Shown: positions 45,167-54,529, counted from the stretch's first letter. The stretch: 64,000 nucleotides of DNA from Lachnospiraceae bacterium (GCA_900753305.1 CAADYR010000175.1:1-64000); one strand, 5' to 3'. The notes: a model not told the origin generated them from the letters alone. Made by a program: numbers and translations.

Positions 45167-46651
45167 ATGCCAGTATTTGATTTTAGTAATTCATCAAATG
45201 AAAATACAGAACCAGTATGTACTTATACAACTTTTATGAATAACGCAAAGGAAAAGACAGCGCAGGAGCCTATCCTGGTTCTGGATAATTCCAAAAGACA
45301 ATGGGCTCATCATGCAATGGGCAAGTTTACAAATCAGGTATTCCGTACTTCATTTGAATTTAAGGAAGAAGGAGAGACATATGTAGCAGATATCCTGAGG
45401 GTTGATTCACGTTTTGTCAGTCTTTTGAAATGGCTGGGTGAGAATCACATCAATGTCCGCCTGTCCGGTGAAAATCAGGAAAATGGATATGCAGTATATA
45501 AAATACGTGAAACAGCATTTGGGGGCGGTACGAAGTTATCTGCTGAAGATGGCTTTTTACAGTTCATGATTGACAGATTATTGTCAAGCAGTGCTGCTGT
45601 TGAAGTGGAAAAGGACGAGGATGCTGATGAGTCAGGAGATAATATGAAGCTCACCAGTTTACAGAGTATTTCAGATTTTATGACCTGTGCAGGAAGAACA
45701 TTGCCTGATAATATCAGATTGTGGGCAAGAAGAAATCTGGCAGTGGCACGTTCACAGGAAGTATCCCCGGAAGAGAGACGTCATGCACAGCGTGCATTAT
45801 CCATTATGATGAATGTGCAGTGGAAGAGTAATTATTTTGAAGCAATTGATCCTGTGGAGGCACGTAAAATCCTTGATGAAGAGCTTTATGGCATGGAACG
45901 TGTAAAACAGCGTATTATGGAGACTATTATACAGATCAATCGTACACATACACTTCCCGCTTATGGTATTCTTCTCGTTGGACCTGCGGGTACTGGTAAA
46001 TCCCAGATCGCATATGCAGTTGCCAGAATCCTGAAGTTACCATGGACAACTCTTGATATGAGTTCTATTAATGATCCGGAGCAGTTGACCGGAAGTTCCA
46101 GAATCTATGCCAATGCAAAGCCTGGTATTATTATGGAAGCATTCTCCATGGCTGGCGAATCCAATCTGGTATTTATTATTAACGAACTGGACAAGGCAGC
46201 ATCGGGAAAAGGCAATGGAAATCCGGCGGATGTATTGTTGACTCTGTTGGATAACCTTGGATTTACGGATAATTATATGGAATGTATGGTGCCTACAGTG
46301 GGAGTATATCCAATTGCTACAGCAAATAATAAAGAACAGATCAGTGCACCCTTAATGTCCCGATTTGCCGTAATTGACATTCCTGACTATACAGCAGAAG
46401 AAAAGAAAATCATCTTCTCAAAGTTTGCCTTACCTAAGGTACTTAAACGTATTGGGCTGAAAAGCACGGAATGTATTATTACCGATGCTGGTCTGGATGC
46501 AATCGTAGAACAGTTTGCCAATACTTCAGGTATTCGTGATCTGGAACAGGCGGCAGAACATCTGGCTGCAAATGCACTTTATCAGATAGAGGTCGATCAT
46601 GTATCGCAGGTAGTGTTTGATGCAGAACAGGTGAAGAAACTGTTTGCATAA
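45167..46651 (+). CDS. Lon-like AAA+ ATPase without protease domain
   Basis: A 494-residue protein. Residues 1-230 are unfamiliar and include an acidic stretch (VEVEKDEDADES). The AAA+ module follows: EELYGMERVKQRIMETI is the Lon-type signature just before Walker A GPAGTGKS (residues 272-279); the Walker B region reads LVFIINELDKA, where the usual aspartate before Glu is Asn; MSRF supplies the arginine finger. The protein ends after the small helical AAA lid, so the Ser-Lys protease domain of Lon is absent. It may be an unfoldase, a remodelling factor, or part of a defence or quality-control pair. The start has AAAGGAG upstream. Confidence 0.78.
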   Translation: MPVFDFSNSSNENTEPVCTYTTFMNNAKEKTAQEPILVLDNSKRQWAHHAMGKFTNQVFRTSFEFKEEGETYVADILRVDSRFVSLLKWLGENHINVRLSGENQENGYAVYKIRETAFGGGTKLSAEDGFLQFMIDRLLSSSAAVEVEKDEDADESGDNMKLTSLQSISDFMTCAGRTLPDNIRLWARRNLAVARSQEVSPEERRHAQRALSIMMNVQWKSNYFEAIDPVEARKILDEELYGMERVKQRIMETIIQINRTHTLPAYGILLVGPAGTGKSQIAYAVARILKLPWTTLDMSSINDPEQLTGSSRIYANAKPGIIMEAFSMAGESNLVFIINELDKAASGKGNGNPADVLLTLLDNLGFTDNYMECMVPTVGVYPIATANNKEQISAPLMSRFAVIDIPDYTAEEKKIIFSKFALPKVLKRIGLKSTECIITDAGLDAIVEQFANTSGIRDLEQAAEHLAANALYQIEVDHVSQVVFDAEQVKKLFA

Positions 46652-46687
46652 AACACAATGATGCAGGGTAGGGCATAAAACAATCAA

Positions 46688-48367
46688 TTATATTGAAGTT
46701 ACAGTATAATTGATTTGAGGCACTACTCTGTATTTTTTTAATTGAGAAGAAATTTTATTCTGAGTTGGAGCCGGTTCAAAAGCATAATAATCACAGGGCT
46801 GTGTATCCAGAATCGCCGGACGGCATCTCCAGCAGGGAGCCCAGCGTGAGTATATCTCGGAAACATCCTGATAACCTGAAAAAGCAAGCATTTTCCTCTC
46901 ACAGCAACCATAGGTATTCCCTATTTCTTTGTTATTCAGGGAATGATTGTTTATGTCGTTTCGAAATTCCTCATAAAAAGGAATATACTTGGAAGGATCT
47001 TCTGATCCATTATCAAGGATTTCGGTATAGCGTCTTGCAGGAGAAGTATCATCTAAGTAGCACCAGTCAAAATAAAAGCCGGAATTTCTGGGGTTTTGCA
47101 CGACAACATGTTTTGCCGGATCAGCAAGAATGTTTTCCATAATATTTTTGACCAGAGCTTCCAAAGCCGTTAATTGTCCCGCTTTGCCGGAAGAACAATT
47201 TGAAGTTAATTCTTTGACACCTCCGCTTAGGGCAAAGTATCGTTTGCCGCTGTGGGTTATAAGCAGGGCGTAACATGAAGTCCCCTGTTCATTGTCTCCA
47301 TATGCCTTTTGCGTCCATCGGGGGGCATCTACAGTAAGATACCGCCTTATATTGTGGAGGGTCGAATAAGAAGAGAGAGAAGAATTATCAATTGCTTCTT
47401 CTATATTTTGAAAGTTTTGCAGTTGCTGTCTAATCGTATCACTTATGTAATTATATTTTGCAGAGTGATAGGTTGTCTTATTCATACAATATGCCAATCG
47501 CTGAGATAATACAGGCATAATCGTATTCCTGTTTGTAGTATTGCGTGGTACAGCATTATGCAAGGTAAGAGTCTCATAGGCGTACAGAGTGTGAAGTTGT
47601 TCCCGATACATGCCTTTTAATACAATCTTTACATCTCTGATGCAGTTGGTAATAACCGAAGCATAGACAGTATAGTCATCATTTTCCTGTTGAGGGGAAC
47701 TCAATATAATGTCACAAGTACTGATTATTATGGTACGTATTCTGTCCGAACTTAATTCAAGAGCATATTGCCGGCTTTTTTTAATGAGATTTATGGAGTC
47801 GCTGCCATTGCGTGCACGTTCCAGATTATGTAAAATAGAATTCAGGATATTAGCACTGGATTCAGGGAGAGGACCTTTTTCTGGGGCAGAATGGTAAAAG
47901 TCGTTATTTTCATCATCATCAATATATACGAGAAGTGACAGAATTACTCTTGTATAAAAGAATTTTATTCTGCTGAACATGGTAATATCTGCCAGAGTGT
48001 TCACATAGTCTATATTTTCGTAATGATATCGATAGGCATTTGTGACGGCAATAGCATCGGCTAAATAATCCCACATGGACAGGTCATAGATATTTTCTGT
48101 ATCATTGATCCAGAGAGAGGAATTATTTTCAAAGTCTGACTGATCGATGTTTGCAATATATTCTTCATTTTGTAAATTATATTTTTCAACAAAGCGATCA
48201 AAGGATACCTGTCTTTTTTTCGATCTTCGAATAATTGCTGCCAAACGTCTACTTGAAATGATTGTGAGTAATTCGTCCTGTGAATAGGGAACAAAGTATT
48301 CTATGACGGTTGATCCTGTTTTGGAATTTTGTAATTTATGCTCAAACTGAAATGCGTACTTTCCCAT
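46688..48367 (-). CDS. Protein with C-terminal cytidine-deaminase-like domain, function unknown
   Basis: A 559-residue protein. Residues 1-360 are not recognised and look mostly helical. Residues about 362-545 fit a deaminase fold: a strand pair CYALLITHSGKRYFALSGG, a helix GQLTALEALVKNIM, then C488-C-E490 (the [HC]xE zinc and proton-shuttle motif, CCERKMLA) and P511-C512-W-R-C515 (PCxxC), with 21 residues between. These are the defining zinc ligands of the deaminase superfamily. The long insert between strand pair and CxE is unusual. No signal peptide is seen. The target (free nucleotide, RNA, DNA or protein) is unknown. It converges on the Lon-like ATPase gene with 36 bases between. Confidence 0.6.
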   Translation of the reverse strand: MGKYAFQFEHKLQNSKTGSTVIEYFVPYSQDELLTIISSRRLAAIIRRSKKRQVSFDRFVEKYNLQNEEYIANIDQSDFENNSSLWINDTENIYDLSMWDYLADAIAVTNAYRYHYENIDYVNTLADITMFSRIKFFYTRVILSLLVYIDDDENNDFYHSAPEKGPLPESSANILNSILHNLERARNGSDSINLIKKSRQYALELSSDRIRTIIISTCDIILSSPQQENDDYTVYASVITNCIRDVKIVLKGMYREQLHTLYAYETLTLHNAVPRNTTNRNTIMPVLSQRLAYCMNKTTYHSAKYNYISDTIRQQLQNFQNIEEAIDNSSLSSYSTLHNIRRYLTVDAPRWTQKAYGDNEQGTSCYALLITHSGKRYFALSGGVKELTSNCSSGKAGQLTALEALVKNIMENILADPAKHVVVQNPRNSGFYFDWCYLDDTSPARRYTEILDNGSEDPSKYIPFYEEFRNDINNHSLNNKEIGNTYGCCERKMLAFSGYQDVSEIYSRWAPCWRCRPAILDTQPCDYYAFEPAPTQNKISSQLKKYRVVPQINYTVTSI

Positions 48368-48495
48368 GACATATCCTCTTTATGTATTTTGAAATAATTT
48401 CTTATGATCAAATCATACATTATGTAAATCGATCAGGCAAGGATAAGTACGAAATTTATTCCTTTTTACAAAACAAAGAAAGGTGTGATGCATAA

Positions 48496-49647
48496 ATGAA
48501 AGTTGTAGTTGCAATTGACTCATTAAAAGGGAGCCTTACTTCACTGGAGGCTGGAGAGGCGATCAGAGAAGGAATTCTTCTGGCAGTACCGGATGCTGAC
48601 GTGGTAGTAAGACCATTGGCAGACGGAGGAGAGGGGACAGTAGAAGCTCTGACGTTGGGAATGAATGGAAGGTATGAAAAAATAACGGTTACAGGACCGC
48701 TGGGGAATCCTGTAGATGCAGTATATGGCATTTTAGAGAACACCCATACTGCAATTCTGGAAATGTCTGCCGCTGCAGGAATTACTTTAGTCGATGACAG
48801 GGACAGAAATCCACTTAATACTACAACATATGGCGTAGGAGAGATGATCAGGGACGCTATAGATCAGGGTTGCCGTCATTTTATCATAGGTATCGGAGGA
48901 AGTGCAACGAATGATGGTGGAATAGGCATGCTGCAGGCACTTGGTTATGAAATGCTGGATCAGTATGGCAAACAGGTACCTTTTGGAGCGAAAGGACTGG
49001 CAAAGCTGGTCACTATTTCAGATGAACATGTAATTCCTGAATTGAGAGAATGTACCTTTGAGGTTGCATGCGATGTGAAGAATCCTTTGTGCGGTGAGCA
49101 GGGATGCAGTGTTGTCTTTGGACCACAGAAGGGTGCAACGCCTGAGATGATCGTACAGATGGATGACTGGCTGAGAAAATATGCCAGGCTTACTGCCGGT
49201 CAACATGTGCAGGCTGATATGAACCAGCCCGGTACGGGCGCTGCGGGAGGTATGGGATTTGCTTTTCTGTCTTATCTGAATGCGCAGTTGAGGTCGGGGG
49301 TTCAGATTATTCTGGAAGAAACGAAACTGGAGGAATATATAAAAGATGCAGACTTTGTGATTACCGGGGAAGGCTGTCTGGATGGACAGTCGATTATGGG
49401 AAAAGCACCGATTGGCGTTGCAAAGCTGGCAAAGAAGCATCATAAAAAGGTTCTGGCGTTTGCCGGCTGCGTGACAACGGATGCCAGACTATGCAATCAG
49501 AACGGAATAGATGTTTTCTTTCCGATATTGCGGAATGTGGTAACATTGGAAGAAGCGATGAAGCCGGAGAATGCAAAGAAGAATATGATAGAAACCGTGG
49601 AGCAGGTATTTCGAATGATTCAAACTTCCTTAAACTTAAAAAGATGA
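48496..49647 (+). CDS. Glycerate kinase
   Basis: A 383-residue class-I glycerate kinase (GlxK/GarK type), which phosphorylates D-glycerate with ATP to 2- or 3-phosphoglycerate. Signature strings are VAIDSLKGSLTSLEAGEA, RPLADGGEGT, GIGGSATNDGGIGMLQALG in parts, and TGEGCLDGQSIMGKAPIGV in parts. Length and order are normal. The ribosome site AAAGGTGTG is 9 bases from the start. It diverges from the deaminase-like gene and ends before a hairpin. No other glycerate genes are next to it. Confidence 0.95.
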   Translation: MKVVVAIDSLKGSLTSLEAGEAIREGILLAVPDADVVVRPLADGGEGTVEALTLGMNGRYEKITVTGPLGNPVDAVYGILENTHTAILEMSAAAGITLVDDRDRNPLNTTTYGVGEMIRDAIDQGCRHFIIGIGGSATNDGGIGMLQALGYEMLDQYGKQVPFGAKGLAKLVTISDEHVIPELRECTFEVACDVKNPLCGEQGCSVVFGPQKGATPEMIVQMDDWLRKYARLTAGQHVQADMNQPGTGAAGGMGFAFLSYLNAQLRSGVQIILEETKLEEYIKDADFVITGEGCLDGQSIMGKAPIGVAKLAKKHHKKVLAFAGCVTTDARLCNQNGIDVFFPILRNVVTLEEAMKPENAKKNMIETVEQVFRMIQTSLNLKR

Positions 49648-49702
49648 GTGTTCCAACAGATAAGAACATATGTTCGCCAAACACAACTTTAACGAATAGT
49701 TA

Positions 49703-49740
49703 CAGGAGGAAACCTAAAACAGGTTGCCTCCTGCATATTT
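49703..49740. terminator. Hairpin terminator
   Basis: CAGGAGGAAACC and GGTTGCCTCCTG pair with a single mismatch around a 7-base loop, followed by a short T-rich run. It lies between the converging glycerate kinase and coiled-coil protein genes. Confidence 0.8.
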
Positions 49741-50552
49741 TATCTTGGAAAATCCGGTAACAATGGTAAATGAGGAAGGCTATCGATCACATCTTTGATT
49801 TCATCATGTGTTTTATGGATTTCGTCAATTTTATCTTTTATATCACCATGGATTTTATCAGCATTTTGCTTTAGATCGTTATGGATCTGGTTAATATCAT
49901 TGTGAATGGTAAGTGCCGTGTTTAATACATCTTTTGTCGTATCTCCGGTTTGTGAGATGATCTTGTTTACTGTATCTGTATGAGCTTTTTGTCTGGATTC
50001 GACCAGATCTAACACAGCCGCACGTTTTTGATTGTGTATATTGGCAGTGCCCAGTGCAACTCCTGCGGCTACAGCCTGATATTTGGCAGTTTTAGCAGCA
50101 ACGACAGCATTTGCCAACGTCTGTGTTGTATTGATAAGTGCCGAACTTTGTGCCATATCAGAGAGAATCTGGCTTTTTCTGTTTAATATGGAAGCAGCAA
50201 CCGGTGAAGCCGTAGAATTTGATGTAGACGTTGCAGTTGAAATTTTTTGTGTTGTAGTTTTGGTATTTTTGTCATTTGAAGATTCCGCTGCTATTGTATC
50301 AGCCAGTGGAACATCTGTCTCTTCGATATTGACGGTGTCTTCTTTCTTAGTTGAAGGTTTTGTGTTTCGGTGTGCCTTCGTATTGTTAGTTGTATTTAAA
50401 TCATCAGAGGTCTTAGCATAGTAGTCAGGATATACAACATCTGTACTGCCCTTAGCTTTTGAAGTACTGCCACTGTCTTTGACCATTGCGACACAGATCA
50501 CCAATACGCAGACAGTCAGCCAGAAGGTAAGGGAGCCTTTTTCTTTACGCAT
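49740..50552 (-). CDS. Signal-anchored surface coiled-coil protein
   Basis: A 270-residue protein with an N-terminal hydrophobic helix (residues 8-24, LTFWLTVCVLVICVAMV) after a basic start, then a long Ser/Thr/Asn/Lys-rich linker (residues 25-115). The last third is helical, with heptad-like INQIHNDLKQNADKIHGDI and further IH-D-IK repeats, ending in PHLPLLPDFPR. It is probably membrane-anchored with the bulk outside the cell. No family is recognised; it could be a spacer or structural protein. AAAGGAC precedes the start. Confidence 0.65.
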   Translation of the reverse strand: MRKEKGSLTFWLTVCVLVICVAMVKDSGSTSKAKGSTDVVYPDYYAKTSDDLNTTNNTKAHRNTKPSTKKEDTVNIEETDVPLADTIAAESSNDKNTKTTTQKISTATSTSNSTASPVAASILNRKSQILSDMAQSSALINTTQTLANAVVAAKTAKYQAVAAGVALGTANIHNQKRAAVLDLVESRQKAHTDTVNKIISQTGDTTKDVLNTALTIHNDINQIHNDLKQNADKIHGDIKDKIDEIHKTHDEIKDVIDSLPHLPLLPDFPR

Positions 50553-50655
50553 AAAATCATGTCCTTTCTGTATCTTTGTTTTGCATTATTATTGTAGCGC
50601 TTATGTAAATCAAATAATACAGACAGATTTAGAAAAATGTTGAAAAAAGGAACTG

Positions 50656-52575
50656 TTATTTATGGGGAAAGAATTTGGTCAATTCATCAGCAGGTAAAGG
50701 TTTGGAGTACATATAACCCTGAATGTACTGAAATCCTCTCTCTATACTGTATTCATTTTGTTCGGAGTTTTCGACACCTTCTACCAGTAAGTGAAGCCCT
50801 TGACGTTTGAAAACATTTACCATGCTCTGTAGAAGCTCCTGAATTGCGTTATCCTCCATGGACTTATATAGAAGACTTTTATCAAATTTAATCGTCTTGA
50901 AAGGACAACTGAGGATTCGCTCCAGATTAGAATAGCCGGTTCCAAAATCATCCAGATAGAACTGAACGCCTGCTTCCCGTAGTTTCTGCATATTGTAGAG
51001 CACGGTATTATAGTCATTGAACATGGCGCTTTCGGTAAGTTCCAGGCATATCTTCGAGCAGTCAACGTCATTCTGACGAATAATTTGAAGGATTTCCTTA
51101 TAAAGATTAGGGTCTGAAAGTTCTGTTGTGGAGCAATTTACGGTAATTGCTTCAAAATCATAGGATTCAGAAAGTTCCTTAATTTTCTGACAGACTTTAT
51201 TCAAAATGATACAGGTCAGAGTATGGATGCAGTTATTTTGCTCTGCGGCGGGAATAAATTTATCAGGATATATGACCTTGCCATCAATCTGTAATCTCAT
51301 AAGGGCTTCGGCTGTAAGAAACTGATCATGCTCCACGTTAAATATAGGCTGCGTATAGCATAAAACGTGTTCATCATTTAAGTCGTGTGTCGATTTGATC
51401 TTAAGCAGGAGTTGTTCAATTGTATAGGCTTCCATAAACGTCTCATAATCCTGCTTCTGGGCAATATAGCACTGATTGACTGATAATTCAGCCTTCATTT
51501 TTCCAAACAGAAATCTCTGTAAGGAGGCAAGTTTTGTCGGATTGTTAATAAAGGGTGAACTTTTAAAGGCTATCATTTTGTAAACAGGATTAAACTTTTC
51601 CTGCTTGTAGAAAATAGTTGTATCCATAATACGTCGCACCTGTTCTATAAGCCTATCTTCTTTTGCCGGATCATTGATATTGGCAATCAGTGCATATTGA
51701 TAGTCTTTCAGTGCATACAGAAAGATATTTGGGTGGATCGCTTCAATTTCTCTGCATTTAATAGCAGCCATATAATTGATCTTCTCACGGGCATATAATT
51801 GATGCGAATGTTTCAGCTTGGGAAACTCTACGCAAATGATCATAAATTTTTTGCGCATATAGACGTTTTCATAGAAACGTGCAATATAGGAGTGCCAATT
51901 CTGACAGCCGCTGACTTCATCATATGGATTGCTGTGGAATAAAATATAGAACAGCATGAATGGAATAATGTAGGTCAGACTGCTAAATTGAACGGCTGGC
52001 CGCATGAACTGAAAGATTAAAAGGCAGACATCCAGAGGGCAGAATAACACAATAAAGCCAAAAATACGCCTTGAAATCGCCTTGCGGTTGATCATGGAAG
52101 TAATCATACAAAACAAAGCGTCCAATATACCAAAGAAGAGGTAGGCATTGAACCAGCCTGTTATCACAAGGTTTCCAGCTTCCTGATATATCATCTTTCC
52201 ATTGAAAAGAAGGATCAGATCCGTAATGATGCTGACTGTGGCCAGTAATCCGGCAAATATCCACATGCGTTTTGTATGCTGTCTTTTATGATAAGAAAGC
52301 AGGGATATATATATGTAAATGATGCATAATATAATCGTATAAATAACAAAATATACAGCACAGCATATGAGCAGTGCATTTGAATACATATTGTGTTTAA
52401 TATAATCGTATATGCAACGATGGAGAAGGATTTCTACTGCGGATAGAAGAACACCCAGAAAATTGATAAAATAGACTTTTGTCGGTCTTGGATGCGTGGA
52501 GAGCATTAAATATAAAATAATAGCAATAAATACAAAGGATATATACTCCGGGAGAAAACTTCCTGTTTGTGTCAT
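50656..52575 (-). CDS. Membrane-bound EAL-domain cyclic-di-GMP phosphodiesterase
   Basis: A 639-residue protein. Residues 1-215 contain seven hydrophobic segments, a typical membrane sensor. Residues about 235-370 look like a degenerate GGDEF domain with no GGDEF string. Residues 385-635 form the EAL domain: AEALMR for E-A-L, VNCST for the Asn, LELTES for the Glu, DDFGTGYSN with both aspartates, IKFDKS for the Lys, and VEGVEN. All metal and catalytic residues are present, so it should hydrolyse c-di-GMP. The signal sensed is unknown. It lies after the coiled-coil protein gene in the opposite order on the same strand; no shared transcript is evident. Confidence 0.87.
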   Translation of the reverse strand: MTQTGSFLPEYISFVFIAIILYLMLSTHPRPTKVYFINFLGVLLSAVEILLHRCIYDYIKHNMYSNALLICCAVYFVIYTIILCIIYIYISLLSYHKRQHTKRMWIFAGLLATVSIITDLILLFNGKMIYQEAGNLVITGWFNAYLFFGILDALFCMITSMINRKAISRRIFGFIVLFCPLDVCLLIFQFMRPAVQFSSLTYIIPFMLFYILFHSNPYDEVSGCQNWHSYIARFYENVYMRKKFMIICVEFPKLKHSHQLYAREKINYMAAIKCREIEAIHPNIFLYALKDYQYALIANINDPAKEDRLIEQVRRIMDTTIFYKQEKFNPVYKMIAFKSSPFINNPTKLASLQRFLFGKMKAELSVNQCYIAQKQDYETFMEAYTIEQLLLKIKSTHDLNDEHVLCYTQPIFNVEHDQFLTAEALMRLQIDGKVIYPDKFIPAAEQNNCIHTLTCIILNKVCQKIKELSESYDFEAITVNCSTTELSDPNLYKEILQIIRQNDVDCSKICLELTESAMFNDYNTVLYNMQKLREAGVQFYLDDFGTGYSNLERILSCPFKTIKFDKSLLYKSMEDNAIQELLQSMVNVFKRQGLHLLVEGVENSEQNEYSIERGFQYIQGYMYSKPLPADELTKFFPHK

Positions 52576-52655
52576 AAAATCACCTTTTTGTTATAATATG
52601 GATTAATAATTACATTATATCTTACTTTTTCTTCATAATAAAGGATTTTAAATAA

Positions 52656-52690
52656 AAAAGGCAGAAATCACATTTTAATTTCTGCCTTTT
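52656..52690. terminator. Hairpin terminator of the lipoprotein gene
   Basis: AAAAGGCAGAAAT and ATTTCTGCCTTTT pair perfectly over 13 bases with a 9-base loop; U-runs occur on both strands. Confidence 0.9.
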
Positions 52691-52715
52691 CCAAATATAT
52701 TGTCATATCGTACAA

Positions 52716-53351
52716 TTATTTAATTTCAAATCTCTTCTCATCACCCAAGTGTGTTTTGTCCTGATAAGCAACGATCCACAGACCAAGATTGTCGTATCCT
52801 TCATCAACAGTCAGAGTAAGTGTCTCTTTGGTCACTACGCCATTTTCATCTGTTTCCTGTTCAACAATTGCTGTATAATTATAGGAGGTATCGTCAATTT
52901 TGATCGTTCCTTCTGTAGTCTCACCTATGGAATCATCAAATTTCTTTATGATGTTAAGCTTGGCTGTGTCAAAGGCTGTAATTTTTACAAGAAATGGCTT
53001 AGGATCTTCCTGTGTATAAGTTAAATCAATAACATAAGTCTTTGTATTGCCATCGTCTGTGATTGTATAATCAAGACTGGTCTGTACATCACAAGGGTTA
53101 CCTTCTTCGTCAACGGTGTTTAATGTAAAGTCTTTATCTAATGAATATTCTGAGCCTTTCTGCTCTTCTGTATCTGTTTCGGATGTGGTTTCTGTTTCTT
53201 CTGTTGATACAGTCTGTGTAGTTTCTTCAACTGATGCAGTTTCTTCTGTCTGGACAGGTGCAGAATTCTGCTCATCGTTGCTGCCACATCCTGATATAGA
53301 TGTTAATACCATTGTACTGATCAATAATGCTGCTACTAATTTCTTTTTCAT
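52716..53351 (-). CDS. Putative lipoprotein
   Basis: A 211-residue lipoprotein. The signal peptide ends in LTSISGC, with the lipidated Cys near residue 22. A Thr/Glu/Ser-rich linker (residues 25-65, EETASVEETTQTVSTEETE in parts) leads to a beta-rich domain of about 140 residues without a recognised family; it contains YVIDLTYTQEDPKPFLVKI in parts and ends in YQDKTHLGDEKRFEIK. The ATG at 53351 has GAGG 6 bases upstream. Surface exposed, role unknown. Confidence 0.75.
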   Translation of the reverse strand: MKKKLVAALLISTMVLTSISGCGSNDEQNSAPVQTEETASVEETTQTVSTEETETTSETDTEEQKGSEYSLDKDFTLNTVDEEGNPCDVQTSLDYTITDDGNTKTYVIDLTYTQEDPKPFLVKITAFDTAKLNIIKKFDDSIGETTEGTIKIDDTSYNYTAIVEQETDENGVVTKETLTLTVDEGYDNLGLWIVAYQDKTHLGDEKRFEIK

Positions 53352-53398
53352 GTTAATCCTCATTTCTGCGCACGCTTTTTGCGCACTGATTCCTCCAC

Positions 53399-53427
53399 TT
53401 TTGCAAACATATAACCCGGTTGCAAAA
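53399..53427. promoter_or_regulatory. Inverted repeat upstream of the lipoprotein gene
   Basis: TTTTGCAA and TTGCAAAA, 8 bases each, 13-base spacer, in the promoter region about 50-75 bases before the start. Closer to the gene, the self-complementary TGCGCA occurs twice. Likely regulatory, protein unknown. Confidence 0.35.
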
Positions 53428-53545
53428 CTGTATATTATTTTAACATATTCAGGCTTTTAATATAATTATCATAGTAGCTAATTTTAATTATATTTTACGA
53501 TAAAAATTGATAAAAAATATACATATTTAACTTAAAAAGAACTAA

Positions 53546-53574
53546 AAAACGACAGCAAATACGCTGTCGTTTTT
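53546..53574. terminator. Hairpin terminator of the DUF2325 gene
   Basis: AAAACGACAGC pairs with GCTGTCGTTTT around a 6-base loop, with U-runs on both strands. Confidence 0.92.
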
Positions 53575-53588
53575 GTAAAACCTGATAA

Positions 53589-53876
53589 TTATGCTTCTTT
53601 GGCTCTCTCGATGTTTTCGAAAATTTCCTGTAATGCATTGCTACTGCTGGTGTGACATCGAATAATGTCAGCATCGCCTGCTTCTGACACAGCCACGCGA
53701 ACCATCTTGTGAGAGACTGTATTGGTGAAAAGAACGATCACATCCGGTGATCCTATCTGTTCACGCATATTTGCACTCATTTGGGTGAATACCTTAACTT
53801 TGCATTGATGTTCCTTGCAAATCTGTTTATATTGACGTACCATTCTGTCGTGGCCGCCTATAATGACCATACTCAT
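53589..53876 (-). CDS. DUF2325 protein
   Basis: A 95-residue small soluble protein. SMVIIGGHDRMVRQYKQIC is a clear DUF2325 signature, followed by PDVIVLFTNTVSHKMV and IIRCHTSSSNALQEI. The family has a Rossmann-like fold and often lies near iron or metal homeostasis genes; function unknown. The start at 53876 is fixed by AAGGAGG 6 bases upstream. A GTTAG-type palindrome lies about 65 bases upstream, so it may belong to the same metal regulon as feoAB. Confidence 0.85.
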   Translation of the reverse strand: MSMVIIGGHDRMVRQYKQICKEHQCKVKVFTQMSANMREQIGSPDVIVLFTNTVSHKMVRVAVSEAGDADIIRCHTSSSNALQEIFENIERAKEA

Positions 53877-53939
53877 GTATGCCTCCTTATCTGCGTGCAT
53901 GTGTGCACAACGGTCAAAATAACGAATTATGTAATATAA

Positions 53940-53955
53940 GTTAGATATAACTAAT
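53940..53955. promoter_or_regulatory. GTTAG-type palindrome upstream of the DUF2325 gene
   Basis: GTTAGATATAACTAAT has the same half-sites and spacing as the sites at feoA and feoB, with one weak end base. It overlaps the first of two direct copies of ATAACTAATATGCG (53947-53960 and 53967-53980), 20 bases apart. Confidence 0.45.
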
Positions 53956-53985
53956 ATGCGTTTATCATAACTAATATGCGTAAAA

Positions 53986-54031
53986 AAAGCAATAGCTTTA
54001 TTGAGATGTTTTTCTCAACAAGCTATTGCTT
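53986..54031 (-). terminator. Terminator of the feo-fur operon
   Basis: Leftward AAGCAATAGCTT, a loop with a nested TTGAGA/TCTCAA pair, AAGCTATTGCTT, and seven Us. It closes the unit that starts at feoA. Confidence 0.9.
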
Positions 54032-54048
54032 CTTTCATTTTTACTTCT

Positions 54049-54489
54049 TTATTGTTTGATGGATACGGCCGCTATCTTTTGATTATTGAGGTATCCGCAG
54101 ATTTCAAGTCCTGCCTTCATTACCTTATTCCACTTTTGGGCGGACAGATGACAGGATGTTCCGTCCTCGAACTCCACAACACACATATCATCAAGCTGAC
54201 AGTTATCACCACAAGTAACTTTATACATGTTTTTACGGCTGATCGCACCGATTTCTTCGAGTGTATTCACCATTCTGTATACAGTTGCTGTTCCGATCCT
54301 AGCGTCTTTTTTCACAGCCCGATAATAGATTTCTTTACAACAGGAGCAATCCTCCTCCAGAATGATATCTAAAAGCATAAGACGCTGTTTGGTAATTCTG
54401 CAGCCTTTTTCACGAAGCTTCTGAATTACAAGTTCTTTCTGCATCTGCGTTCTGTGATAGCTTCCATAATCTTGTCTATTGCCAGTCAC
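54049..54489 (-). CDS. Fur-family transcriptional regulator, divergent
   Basis: A 146-residue protein with a Fur winged helix: REKGCRITKQRLMLLDIIL, then IGTATVYRMVNTLEEIG. The dimerisation half is odd. The usual HHHL and CxxC-x-CxxC zinc pattern is replaced by CGDNCQLDDMC and TSCHLSAQKW, so metal binding must differ from classical Fur, Zur or PerR. A CSCC string at the start of the domain could add ligands. The start is taken as GTG at 54489 because AAGGAGG lies 6 bases before it. It is the last gene of the feo unit and may sense iron, zinc or thiol state. Confidence 0.75.
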   Translation of the reverse strand: MTGNRQDYGSYHRTQMQKELVIQKLREKGCRITKQRLMLLDIILEEDCSCCKEIYYRAVKKDARIGTATVYRMVNTLEEIGAISRKNMYKVTCGDNCQLDDMCVVEFEDGTSCHLSAQKWNKVMKAGLEICGYLNNQKIAAVSIKQ

Positions 54490-54529
54490 CGGAGTCCTCC
54501 TTGTTAACAATAAAAGACGTTACATCTTA

